A DNA stretch of 35,511 bases from Lingula anatina. Taxonomy: Eukaryota > Brachiopoda > Lingulata > Lingulida > Lingulidae. Every line of letters starts with the position of its first letter. Position 1 is the first letter of the stretch. The DNA is taken from contig NW_019775994.1 of the NCBI RefSeq assembly GCF_001039355.2, positions 97,915 to 133,425 on the forward strand, read 5' to 3'. Made by a program: the position numbers and the translations under genes. A model generated the notes under the pieces. The model had not been told where the DNA came from and made no database searches. It worked only from the letters and a program-made list of their open reading frames with translations. Positions 19,862 through 26,400 of this stretch are shown here, in pieces.

Positions 19862-21608
19862 TAAATAAATAAAAATGCATTTAACTTGTGTTACATAAAA
19901 ATGTGTTTAGTTTTGTATATTTCATTATAATTTGCATGCTGTGACAGTATGAATGCATGTACTATTTTTTTGTATTCCAAACTCAAGGTCACTGTTGTGT
20001 ATGAATACACTACTTCCTGTGAAAAGTAGTTCCATTTCATGAAAAATGGTCGTCTGCTAGTTTTATTTGCAAAGAACAATCCACAAAGTCAGGAAAATAA
20101 GGTATCATCCAAAGTACTTCAACATTTAATTTATTTGTGTGTGTTAACAACAAACTGGTGATGAAATGTCTTTGAATCTAGAAGTGGTAAGACATCAAGA
20201 AACTTGACAAAATACATTTGAGAATTTAGGTATATCTAAGCTTTCATGAACAGCTACAAGATGAAGAATATGAAGAATTGGACTGTTCTGTTGTGAGACT
20301 TGATTTGTTCTTTACTGACAAATGGACAAGAAGTTCAGGGATTAAACAATGTAAGATGTTTTTCTTGTGACTTAATAAAAATACAAATAAAGCATACTAT
20401 AAATTCCATTAAAAAGAGTTCTTCATCATTATTCAAAATCCTAATCACTATAATGGGTTCATAGAAATTGGTCAGTAACAGTAAAGTATTAACTATAGAA
20501 AATGTCTCCACTCTACATACATTTTTACTGAAGCACAGCTGTGTGCTTACTGAATTTAAATATGCTTAAAAAGTTTTTTATTGAAATAAAGGCAAACATA
20601 TTTATGGATAAAAACATTGTAAGACTAATTAACTTTCAAATATTTTACATAATAAACATATCTATCCACAGTTAATACATGTTACTCACCTTGTTTCAGG
20701 TCAATGTACTGGAATGTGTTAACATTGCCGCCATACTCTCCCACCACCAGTTGACCAGTAGCAGGGTTGATGACTACTGCCTGGGGAAACTCCAACCCAT
20801 CATCCTCAGTGACAATGTATCTGATAAACTGTCCCTGTGGACTCAGTGCCACTATCCTGTGGTTACCATTGTCAGCAATGAAGATGTGACCATAGCTGTC
20901 TGTGCACACTCCACATGGATAACTCAGTTTACTGCCTTCTCTGCTGCCGTCATACTGGTACAGATGATCACCAGTAGGTGACAGCACATGTACACAGTAT
21001 CTCAACATGTCTGATATGACAATGTTATCATTCACACTGTTCACTGTGATGTACTCTGGGTATCTACACATACTGAGTGGAATAGTGTTCAGGAGCTGTC
21101 CACTGTCTGCATGGAATGTGAAGATGGACTTCTTTCTTCCATCACAAACCATCACATGACCTTGTCTGTTCAGTGTAATACCCAGTAGACCCTGACCCAT
21201 GGTTGTCACCTGCTGACCTCTGGTGGAGTACACTTGGACACAACTGTCACCCTGTGATGTTATATACAGGTGACCAGTCTGTGACACAGCCACATCACAT
21301 GGTTTGTTTACTTTAATGTCAAACTTAAATTGTCCTTCATGTGTGAATACTTTTGTTCTGTTTTTTCTTTTATCCACAACAAACATGTGTTCCTTATCTA
21401 TGGCTAACCCAGTTATGTATATGTCTCTATCATCTTCCAGTTCAGCACTGAAGGAACGCACACATTCTGCCTTGTCTAAGAAAACATGAGGATGTGGAGC
21501 TGATGTTGTATTTGTTTCCTGTTCAGCTAATGGAGGTTGTGTCTGTACTGTCACCTGTCCTGATCTTGGATTTACACCTCGTCTAGACTGCCCTAACATG
21601 GCTTCCAT
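1797..21608 (-). CDS. Multi-exon gene: NHL-Roc-COR-ZU5-UPA protein (ROCO family), proposed model
   Basis: Model of 14 coding exons, 4605 nt. Plus coordinates from 5' to 3' of the gene: 21608-20690, 13323-13075, 12860-12780, 12556-12491, 11484-11410, 9274-8975, 8399-8260, 7944-6724, 6577-6529, 5736-5051, 4709-4533, 3595-3404, 2841-2407, 1811-1797. All introns are GT-AG and all phases agree. ROCO proteins are GTPases in which Roc switches a COR dimerisation module; ZU5-UPA pairs occur in PIDD, UNC5 and ankyrins, usually as intracellular signalling or scaffold modules. No signal peptide or membrane segment is visible, so a cytoplasmic signalling role is likely. Its substrate and partners are unknown. 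No Death domain, kinase, LRR or ankyrin repeat was found, although many ROCO-ZU5 relatives carry one. The exon 1 to exon 2 join is inferred; exons 2-12 are well supported by domain continuity. Exons 13-14 are less sure. Confidence 0.68.
2087..2382. repeat. (CA)n microsatellite with ATCACA and AAACACA variants
   Basis: About 300 bp of imperfect CACACA. It begins 25 bases into the intron after exon 13, so the transcript would read a (GU)n-type tract directly downstream of a 5' splice site. Cys/Val-rich open frames on the minus strand are artefacts of the repeat. Confidence 0.95.
2407..2841 (-). CDS. Exon 13: Gln/Asn-rich tail with two 35-residue repeats
   Basis: 435 nt, phase 0 to phase 0, with acceptor TATTTTTTTAG and donor GTGAGG. 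Encodes a Gly/Ser/Pro-rich start, then [17 protein letters not shown] and two tandem repeats of about 35 residues with the pattern NQxRFQxNxxxQQxDxxSQTAR-VVV. It ends [15 protein letters not shown], which parallels the end of exon 10 ([11 protein letters not shown]). So this exon fuses a low-complexity sequence to a second copy of the UPA start. Such Gln/Asn-rich repeats are often disordered or condensate-prone; that is inference only. It could also be the end of a separate transcript form. Confidence 0.6.
3404..3595 (-). CDS. Exon 12: UPA domain, C-terminal part
   Basis: 192 nt, phase 0 to phase 0 (64 codons), with acceptor CATTTTAG and donor GTAAGT. Encodes [20 protein letters not shown], a Lys/Glu-rich segment and a closing hydrophobic strand EFDIHWILP. 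The 5' half of the exon, with its acceptor, is duplicated almost perfectly at 4222-4317, with a MITE between the two copies. Confidence 0.75.
3500..4396. repeat. Tandem duplication of the exon 12 5' half, with a MITE in copy 1
   Basis: 3500-3651 and 4222-4373 differ at one base in 152 (A/G at 3517/4239). The junction shows 3-bp microhomology (ATC). The duplicate includes the exon 12 acceptor and 32 codons but no donor. Both copies end in (CT)n; the MITE sits in the (CT)n of the first. Confidence 0.85.
3652..4204. mobile_element. MITE copy 2
   Basis: 553 bp with the same ends and internal sequence as copy 1 at 314-876, about 90% or more identical by eye. Inserted in a CT microsatellite inside the intron between exons 11 and 12. 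The flanking CT repeat hides the exact target duplication. Confidence 0.82.
4533..4709 (-). CDS. Exon 11: UPA domain, middle
   Basis: 177 nt, phase 0 to phase 0 (59 codons), with acceptor TACTGTTGTAG and a weaker donor AAAAAG|GTTTGT. Encodes [20 protein letters not shown], then a Glu/Asp-rich loop and [11 protein letters not shown]. This fits the UPA pattern of a helix with alternating Glu after the D-x-x-x-x-V-E motif, then strands. A truncated duplicate of the first ten codons lies at 1797-1811. Confidence 0.78.
5051..5736 (-). CDS. Exon 10: ZU5 domain and start of UPA
   Basis: 686 nt, phase 1 in and phase 0 out, with acceptor TTGTTATAG and donor GTAAGG. Residues near the start are polar. 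The ZU5 core follows: [28 protein letters not shown] and [19 protein letters not shown] (the CGPHG-F-PV signature). The end of the exon, with a hydrophobic strand and [11 protein letters not shown], matches the beginning of a UPA domain (the K-L-x-V-x-C-V-x-D pattern seen in UNC5 and PIDD). At the position where self-cleaving ZU5 domains have His-Phe-Ser this protein appears to have Gln-Phe-Cys, so autoproteolysis is not predicted. Confidence 0.86.
6165..6375. repeat. Pearl-like dispersed repeat, fragment A
   Basis: Shares with 11800-12110 and 16640-17160 the order: GATC...TTCATCAGTTCTG, AAGTGCA, a CGGCAT/GGCATCGGC tract, ATATGTACA and TGTCTGTnCATAAA. Intronic, plus orientation. Confidence 0.55.
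6529..6577 (-). CDS. Exon 9: Pro/Thr linker mini-exon
   Basis: 49 nt, phase 0 in and phase 1 out, with acceptor TTATTCAACAG after a long T tract and donor GTAAAT. Encodes [16 protein letters not shown], a flexible linker between COR and ZU5. It converts the phase between exons 8 and 10, which would otherwise not join in frame, and that is good evidence that it is real. Confidence 0.7.
6724..7944 (-). CDS. Exon 8: end of Roc plus COR domain
   Basis: A single 1221-nt exon, phase 0 both sides (407 codons), with acceptor TTCTCTTACAG and donor GTAAGT. It starts [16 protein letters not shown] (last Roc helix), then HFFAIDNT, a winged-helix-like segment with [15 protein letters not shown] (the best COR landmark), FYVPSLLQ, and a C-terminal half with [23 protein letters not shown] mediates dimerisation and couples to GTP state in characterised ROCO proteins. 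The length is usual for a COR domain. No frameshift or stop is present, which supports a functional gene. Confidence 0.93.
8076..8250. repeat. 68-bp tandem duplication in the intron after exon 7, plus third partial copy
   Basis: TTTCAGTACTAATGCCTACA with T-rich flanks occurs near 8097 and 8171; a diverged third copy (TTTTAGCAATTATGCCTACC) near 8240 is the real exon 7 donor. On the gene strand each copy therefore carries a GTAGGCAT donor-like site. Confidence 0.7.
8260..8399 (-). CDS. Exon 7: Roc GTPase, G4 (THKD)
   Basis: 140 nt, phase 1 in and phase 0 out, with acceptor TATTTCCAG and donor GTAGGC. Encodes [17 protein letters not shown], then [11 protein letters not shown] with the guanine-specificity motif THKD at model residues 597-600. 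The [12 protein letters not shown] helix before a hydrophobic strand and T-H-K-D is standard Roc layout. Degenerate copies of the exon-intron junction are repeated in the following intron (see the repeat at 8076-8250). Confidence 0.88.
8975..9274 (-). CDS. Exon 6: Roc GTPase, switch II (DFGGQ)
   Basis: 300 nt, phase 1 to phase 1, with acceptor ATTTTTAG and donor GTAAGG. After about 48 residues of linker it carries [20 protein letters not shown] (G3/switch II, DFGGQ at model residues 513-517) and the following hydrophobic strand [14 protein letters not shown]. The W-D-F-G-G-Q-x-x-Y-Y-x-T-H pattern is a clear hallmark of Roc domains and distinguishes them from ordinary Ras-like proteins. Confidence 0.9.
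9965..10165. repeat. Degenerate ~155-bp direct repeat
   Basis: ACTATGGCCCTATCTCTGCC near 9979 and ACTATAGAGCTACCTCTGCC near 10123, both followed by AGTTTTG. Spacing is like the core units of the pearl-like repeats, but the sequence is different. Intronic. Confidence 0.45.
10376..10940. repeat. Dispersed repeat, member 1 (pair with 14541-15130)
   Basis: Collinear with 14541-15130: AAACAAGAGGT, TTTTGGCATC, GCTGCTTCT, GACCCCAAACTC, GGTCTGTGTAGTTTCT, TTTGGCCTGTTT and a closing GAGGAGAA-TGGT block. No end structures or open frame are clear, so the class is unknown. Confidence 0.6.
11410..11484 (-). CDS. Exon 5: Roc linker mini-exon (25 codons)
   Basis: 75 nt, phase 1 to phase 1, with acceptor TTGCAAG (weaker, AAG instead of C/TAG) and donor GTACAG. 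Encodes an acidic, Ser/Gly/Gln-rich piece ([18 protein letters not shown]...). An out-of-frame use of a neighbouring acceptor is possible; the chosen site is the one that keeps the phase-1 series. Confidence 0.5.
11800..12110. repeat. Pearl-like dispersed repeat, fragment B
   Basis: One diverged core unit (CACATATATGCTGAAAA, GATTTTCAAACT...), an A22 run, then AAGTGCACGGCAATGGTGACGG and GACACCTGTGTGCCTGTACA. Same order as the longer copy at 16640-17160. Intronic between exons 4 and 5... downstream of 11484 on the plus strand. Confidence 0.6.
12491..12556 (-). CDS. Exon 4: Roc linker mini-exon (22 codons)
   Basis: 66 nt, phase 1 to phase 1, with acceptor ACTGTAG and donor GTAAGT (consensus). 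The encoded stretch ([20 protein letters not shown]...) is polar and probably disordered, as expected for the long insert between the P-loop and DFGGQ in this branch of ROCO proteins. Confidence 0.6.
12780..12860 (-). CDS. Exon 3: Roc linker mini-exon (27 codons)
   Basis: 81 nt, phase 1 to phase 1, with acceptor ATTTATAG and donor GTAATT. Encodes [20 protein letters not shown] plus seven residues, predicted helical. It lies between the G1 and G3 motifs of the GTPase. It was found by following phase and splice sites, not by a long open frame, so confidence rests on the match of both sites and the in-frame fit. Confidence 0.65.
13075..13323 (-). CDS. Exon 2: Roc GTPase, G1/P-loop
   Basis: Phase 1 in and out (249 nt). 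It begins after ...TGTTTCAG and encodes a short acidic/amphipathic lead ([19 protein letters not shown]), then the P-loop GHYGAGKT at model residues 344-351, followed by the NGIETD segment typical of animal ROCO proteins shortly after the P-loop. The lead and P-loop pattern (EAYxxACKxGF...RARVMLxGHxGAGKT) matches lophotrochozoan and cephalochordate ROCO proteins as I know them. The donor is GCTG|GTAAGA at 13075. No start codon is needed because the reading frame is open through the acceptor, so this is an internal exon. Confidence 0.85.
13685..13770. repeat. C-rich then A-rich low-complexity tract
   Basis: Three CCCCCCACA-type units followed by about 35 bases of almost pure A. Intronic on the model. 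No coding meaning. Confidence 0.85.
13944..13967. repeat. Perfect 24-bp palindrome
   Basis: CAGTGTTCTGGC followed directly by its reverse complement. Flanked by AACGCT on the left and AGCGTT on the right (offset by a few bases), giving an extended imperfect hairpin. Confidence 0.9.
13970..14540. other. Intron 1 stretch without recognisable features
   Basis: Contains several GGATCTA and GATATCGG motifs between 14270 and 14350 and a short A/T-rich run of TAAATAAATGAATAAATAA at 14120. Nothing with coding or RNA-gene character was found. Confidence 0.4.
14541..15130. repeat. Dispersed repeat, member 2 (pair with 10376-10940)
   Basis: See the first member. This copy is longer in the middle (extra block with GGTCAACTGTCAAATCCAAG near 14815) and ends near CCAGAACGCAGAGCTGGTGG, which is itself partly inverted. 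Confidence 0.6.
15995..16633. repeat. 639-bp direct duplicate, copy 1 (ends at a single N)
   Basis: About 98% identical to 17156-17793 and stops exactly at the N of 16634. Contains TGGATCCACCTCTGAG, resembling the end of the hAT-type MITE at 30149 in opposite orientation. Confidence 0.9.
16640..17160. repeat. Pearl-like repeat with ~160-bp core units and (CGGCAT)n
   Basis: Core units start near 16640, 16800 and 16960 (CCTGCGTTTTA...), each with TTGCATATATGCTGAAAA, AACAGCATAACT and GGCCCGATCATGC. They are followed by AAGTGCACGGCGACGG, six or more CGGCAT units, and a 3' tail GATGGCAATATGTACAGACA. A tandem core plus a short microsatellite plus a conserved tail is the layout of oyster pearl/Helentron-derived non-autonomous elements; family membership is inferred. 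Confidence 0.65.
17156..17793. repeat. 639-bp direct duplicate, copy 2
   Basis: Offset 1161 bases from copy 1, with one 1-bp deletion (TAGTTTGG to TAGTTGG) and a few substitutions. Continues into unique sequence at 17794. Confidence 0.9.
18092..19542. other. Intron 1 stretch, no feature
   Basis: AT-rich, with a C-rich run at 19301-19316 (CCCCCCCACCCCCC) just before the gap. No coding frame or repeat was recognised. Confidence 0.4.
19543..19815. other. Assembly gap (273 Ns)
   Basis: Run of N followed at once by (TAA)n to 19860, so the gap is probably caused by that microsatellite. It lies inside the proposed long first intron, where an unseen exon could hide. Confidence 0.98.
20690..21608 (-). 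CDS. Exon 1: NHL-repeat beta-propeller
   Basis: The ATG at 21608 has a good start context (purine at -3, G at +4). An in-frame TAA lies 48-50 bases upstream, so this is the first possible Met. Residues 1-45 are polar and Gln/Thr/Pro-rich. Residues 45-306 hold six NHL-like blades, recognisable by blade starts such as [75 protein letters not shown] and [21 protein letters not shown] propellers bind RNA or protein and in molluscs are usually found in TRIM-like proteins. No RING or B-box is present here. The exon ends phase 1 at CAAG|GTGAGT, a near-perfect donor. If it is not spliced, the frame stops two codons later (Gly-Glu-stop), so a single-exon NHL protein of 308 residues is the alternative reading. 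Confidence 0.88.
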
Positions 21609-21689
21609 TCCGACAGTAGATCCTGTAATATTTCTGTCAGCGATTGCTAAACTTTATGTTTACTTCTGGTGCTGCAGCTTGGAGATCAC

Positions 21690-21910
21690 AGTAACATAAA
21701 CACTTGCTCCATATACCTACAAGTCGGTCAGATTATATCTCTTTCTTTGTCAAATATGTTCAACATTATCCCACAATCTTCGTCCTGTTACTTCCTGGCT
21801 GTTGAAGAAAATGGCGCCTGTTTATCACGTACAGCACTGACTCGCTTAGGAGAAAGGCCAGGACAGGACACAGAATGGCGGCAACGGCATCACAGGCCAC
21901 GAGAAACAAA
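21690..21910 (-). promoter_or_regulatory. Probable promoter/5' region of the NHL-ROCO gene
   Basis: Locally more GC-rich than its surroundings. It holds a perfect YY1-type core AAAATGGCGCC near 21809, a second ATGGCGGC near 21883, and an ETS-type ACTTCCTGG near 21790 (CCAGGAAGT on the minus strand). These sit 180-280 bases upstream of the ATG at 21608, a typical distance for a TATA-less metazoan promoter. Site recognition is by eye; no start site can be read from sequence alone. Confidence 0.4.
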
Positions 21911-22019
21911 ACGGCATCACAGAGCAGTGGATAATAGATGACACAGCGAGTTCAGGTGCCAGTAGAATGTCAATTTTAAAACAGGTATCTGGAAGGAGTA
22001 AGGATTGTGTTATAACGAC

Positions 22020-22045
22020 AACAACAAATTAACAACAACAACAAC

Positions 22046-22083
<38 letters not shown>

Positions 22084-22170
22084 GTCATGGTATGACTACG
22101 GCATCTTAGTAATTACCAAAGGTCACAAGAATCATCACATAAAAAATAAAATAAAATAATAATAAAATAA

Positions 22171-22217
<47 letters not shown>

Positions 22218-22340
22218 GTCATGGTATGACTACGGCATCTTAGTAATTACCAAAGGTCACAAGAATCATCACATAAAAAATAAAATAAAATAATAATAAT
22301 AATAATAATGATAATAATAATAATAATAATAATAATCTTG
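22020..22340. repeat. (TAA)n microsatellite with a 134-bp tandem duplication
   Basis: AAGTCATGGTATGACTACGG and the next 65 bases occur at 22082 and 22216, each embedded in long AAT runs. The two copies look identical, so the duplication is young. Confidence 0.9.
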
Positions 22341-23040
22341 AGATTGCAGACTAACCGGCTAAGGGGCATGAACTTAATTGTAGGGTTAGCCTATTCATGC
22401 CTGTCTTTAAGGGGTCATTTTCGCTAATCTACCAGTACATGTACAACAGTATATTGGGGAGGGGGGTGTCCTCTGTACGCTTTTGGAAAAATAAAAATTA
22501 AGAAATCATGATCCTCCCTCTCCCAGGAAGGCGAAGGTGACCATGTTTAGCTTTTCAGGATCAGATTGGGGGTGGGAGGGGGGGGGCTGGAAAGACTCTT
22601 CTCTTTTAGACTTGTAAAATGATGATAAAAGTGATGACATCTAAGACCACACCATAATTTATAATAAGCATATTTCCCGATTTATCTGCATGATCAGATC
22701 ATTATGAACAAGTTCCGTTTTTTAATGTTTTGTAAAAGGTAGAAAAGGGATAGGGACTACAAAAATAGAGTAACCGATTTTTGGACATTTTGTCGTTTTG
22801 CTTGAAAACTCTGAGTAAACGTGATAGAAACAAGATCTGGAGAGTGACAAGGCGTGCGCCTGGCAACATATAAGGTTTGTAAAAGTAAAGGAATCTATAA
22901 AGGTGGTCAGTTTCCTGGACCATTAAAATATTGTGTTGCTTTCTCCCAGGGTAATTGTTACTGTATAGAGAGGTCATTACAGAAAGTCAGCATTGTCAGA
23001 AGATATACATGTAGGTCTACCCAGTAAGGTATTTCTTGCA
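22341..23040. other. Non-coding stretch with a G-rich tract
   Basis: 22567-22588 reads GGGGGTGGGAGGGGGGGGG with CT flanks, capable of forming a G-quadruplex on the plus strand. Otherwise nothing was recognised. Confidence 0.45.
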
Positions 23041-23055
23041 ACCCCCACCCCCGCG

Positions 23056-23107
23056 TCTCATCTCTCTCTCTCTCGCGCGCGCGCGTGCGCTCGCTCGCTC
23101 GCTCTTT
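23056..23107. repeat. (TC)n-(CG)n-(CTCG)n tract
   Basis: TCTCTCTC, then CGCGCGCGCGTGCG, then repeated GCTC. The middle is alternating pyrimidine-purine and could adopt Z-DNA. Unusual in such AT-rich surroundings. Confidence 0.85.
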
Positions 23108-23109
23108 CT

Positions 23110-26060
23110 CGTGTTAATAAGTTACCTGCTGTAATTCACACAACCATTTTTTTTATAAATTGCACACATTGTGAAAATGAGGAGAAAGAAATTTATTTGC
23201 TTTATTCAATAATAATTCTATAGTACCTTTTTATTTCGCCAGTACTATAAATGAAGAACATACATCTTTTGGGAGCCTAAAAGATTTATTCGTATATTCT
23301 TATTTTCCAGTTACAATGCATTCTCTTTTATCCTACAGATCATCATTCCAATGTCATGATGTATCACAAAGTCTTTCTCCTACATTACCTTATTTGGTAA
23401 TGTAATAATTCCTCAGCTCTTACACAATGTCTATGATTATCCCTTTTTCCATAACTTTCCATCATTACGTCATTACCAAAATATAATCATTCTCTTATTA
23501 GGCAATGGAATGTTACTTGACCTTAGGTCGCCATTTCTATTAATACAGATTTTTCATTGTATCATCCTGAAGGAATGATAACTATATTATTCTTTTTTTA
23601 TTATTGAACAACACATGCACTCTTTAACTCTCTTACTTACACTGTTTAACCTCTTAACAAATGTATATTGTATCAATTATGAAAGGTACAATGTATTCAT
23701 TACGATCACAACTTTGTATCTGTACTTTTAATCATTTTCATTACGATAATTCTGTGTGGCTGAATCGGGAGTCACGCTGAAGAGAATAAAGTAATGCAAG
23801 GTACAATAACAATATCAAAGTGAAGAATAATTATTGTACTAAATCTACTTGTCACTGTTTCTAGCCCTATCACGTGTTTAGCAGGCGATAAATCCAAAGT
23901 ACAACATCACTGGAAGAAGACGCGAGTTAATAAGTAATGCAGCAGTGCTGTTATCGGATATCGTGTTGTTATTATTATAGCTATGACTGAATCCTAGCGT
24001 TTTTATAATTCATATCAACATAATCATTTATTTACTTGTAGGCCTAATGTGCAAATATACACCCAGCCCTTCGGGCTTAAAAGACACCTGTTGTATACAT
24101 TTCCCCCCCCCCCCCTCCAATTAAACCTTCTTAAATATTTCATTCATACCATTTGCTTAGATGCCCATTTTTCATGAAATTTATATCTTCCCTCAATATA
24201 AGCAGAGCACCGAAGTAAGAGAGGATTCTCATCTTGTAACTCCTTTTTGGAAAGTTGCCATATTATTTCATTAATGGTCATGTTTGTGTAACGACCAGTT
24301 TCTAGGTAAAGGTAAAGAGCTCATCCAAAAAGTTATAAACTAGACCATTAAAGCTGGTAAATATACAGACAGCAAAAAGAAGAAACATCAACAAAATACA
24401 CATCAACAAAATTACTTAAATATGAGGCAAATGTGACCTAAATGGTGCAAAAAATAATTACCGTAAACATAACCGATGTTGCTGATTTTCAGAAGCAATC
24501 TGCTGCTTTATCAAACAAAGACAATCAGTAAATTTAAAGTAAAACAAAAATACTGTTTGGCAGTTATGGGCGAGCGTCACGTTTTGGACAGCAACAGCGA
24601 CAACTCGGGCAAACATACCGATCAGAATATATACAGACAATTATAGTGTCTGTATATATTTTTTCTTTCCTGTTTAAAACTATGTATACATTTTTTTTTC
24701 GTTTTAATTCTTTTTCTAAATGTCAAATATGTTCGGAGTTTTAGTAAATTTCAAAGTGCTATTTTTTTCATTTAATTGAGATTTTTTCAGAGAAAATTGT
24801 TAAATATTTTTCTATATCAACAACTGATTTGTTAAAAAAAAAAAGAATTTCAATATCACACAATCTGAGAATCTAACTTCGGAGCACCATTTTCCCCAAT
24901 TTATAATCTTTAAGATTTTTTGACAAGTATTTAATTCATTTTGAGTGAGTACCAAACCGTTCCATATCTAAATATGTTCACCCATATGCCAACTTTCAGT
25001 GGTATCTGACCTGAGTCGTCATATAGTTCATTTCCACAGTTTTCATTTTCCAAAAATCCCCAAACATCTCGACCCATGCTCTAAAATAAATTGGAGTCAC
25101 ACGGCTGTTAAACAATTTGTGGCATGTGTAGAATCCTATCTGACACTTTTTTTTCATTTTCCCATAATTAAACCCAGTGTTATAGTAGCAGATTCAGATA
25201 GAAATTTTGCAGTATATTGAAAATCTAAAAATCAATCTACATAAACTCCCAGCTATTTATACTTATCAACCCATTCTATGTGGTGACCGCCAAAACATAC
25301 AAAACCTACTGTACGTTCTTTATGTTTGAGCCTGTAATGTTCACATATTGTTTTCTTGTAACTTTAAATAAAATTAGCATTGTCCATTTGTTACAACACC
25401 GGTCCACGCTTCTTCAGACGAACACAAGAAGGACTAAAGCTACTGAACCGAAAGAGGATATCTTGCAAACAGATTACATCATGCAGAATGCAAAGCTTTA
25501 CTTTCATTGTTTTTTTTTCCTGCTAGGTCTTTCCTATTTCATTAAAGACTGTCACTTAAACACAAAAAGGCACGCTAGCAGTCTACAATTGTCACTAACT
25601 CCAATGAAAAACGTAAGCGATTCACCGCGACAAAGTGCAATAATTAACACTGATTCGACCATGAGATCAATTTAATTAACGAAATGAAGACCAAAAATAA
25701 TTGCTCTACTATAAAACTGTACCTTCCTACTTGTAGAAAATCACATCCACAAAGGTAACCCTCCGCCATGACGTATAGACACAAACACGACTGCTGTGTT
25801 CAAATCCCAAACTTCAAGTGTCAACCTGGCACTCGGCATTTATTTACACACATATGAGATAGGTGATAAACTGTAGGTTTTATTCGGCTGCATTCACATT
25901 GTTCGCCTGCATTCACACGTTAAAGACAAATACACAATACGTCATGCTGGCGTGATCACTTTTCTTTTCTTATTAACTTCTCGAGGTGGCGTGTAATACT
26001 ATTTAACTGATTACATTGACTGGAATTTAGCGAGAATCCCACAGAGATGAATGTATCCTG
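23110..26060. other. Long stretch without genes
   Basis: AT-rich, with short hairpins such as ACATTACC-TTATTT-GGTAATGT near 23383 and a C-rich run near 24103. Open frames on both strands are short and have no recognisable domain. A TTCAAATCCC near 25800 looks like a tRNA B box but has no A box or cloverleaf. Confidence 0.4.
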
Positions 26061-26072
26061 CTGGTATGTTAA

Positions 26073-26185
26073 CTTGAATATTACACTGTGTAAGACTGGG
26101 TTCCCATGTCTAGATGTATGTTAACTTGAATCTGAATACTCCCTAATTTATTACACTGTGTAAGACTGGGTTCCCATGCCTAGAT
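26073..26185. repeat. Tandem duplication of ~50-60 bp
   Basis: TATGTTAACTTGAAT ... ATTACACTGTGTAAGACTGG, GTTCCCATG-C/T-CTAGAT occurs twice; the second copy has an extra CTGAATACTCCCTAATTT block. Confidence 0.8.
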
Positions 26186-26214
26186 CGACCCAACAGGATC
26201 AGTCTTACTCCAAA

Positions 26215-26400
26215 GGGGTTCAGGGTAAATTGCTATCAACTTAAGTGGCTTAAATGTCTGTCACGCCTTTCGAATCAACTAGGGAATAATTAACTTTCGT
26301 GCACGCTCGGCCTCTGGTAGTTAATTATTCCCTAACATCTTTAGTAGGTGTGACAGACATTTAAGCCGCTTAAGTTGATAGCAATTTAGTGAGAATCCCC
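26215..26400. repeat. Foldback (inverted-repeat) element, copy 1
   Basis: Two arms of about 80 bp (26215-26295 and 26319-26400) are reverse complements with few mismatches, for example TTGCTATCAACTTAAG against CTTAAGTTGATAGCAA and AATGTCTGTCAC against GTGACAGACATT. The loop is about 23 bp (TTCGTGCACGCTCGG...). Flanked on both sides by TAGATCGACCCAA in direct orientation. Confidence 0.85.

Noticed and set aside
20679-20981. Plus-strand frame opposite the NHL exon
   Set aside because: Antisense shadow; the minus frame has clear NHL blades.
25280-25675. 131-codon plus-strand open frame
   Set aside because: Low-complexity hydrophobic and polar mixture without a domain; expected by chance in this length of AT-rich DNA.
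25785-25820. tRNA-like B box (TTCAAATCCC)
   Set aside because: No A box at the right distance and no cloverleaf stems.
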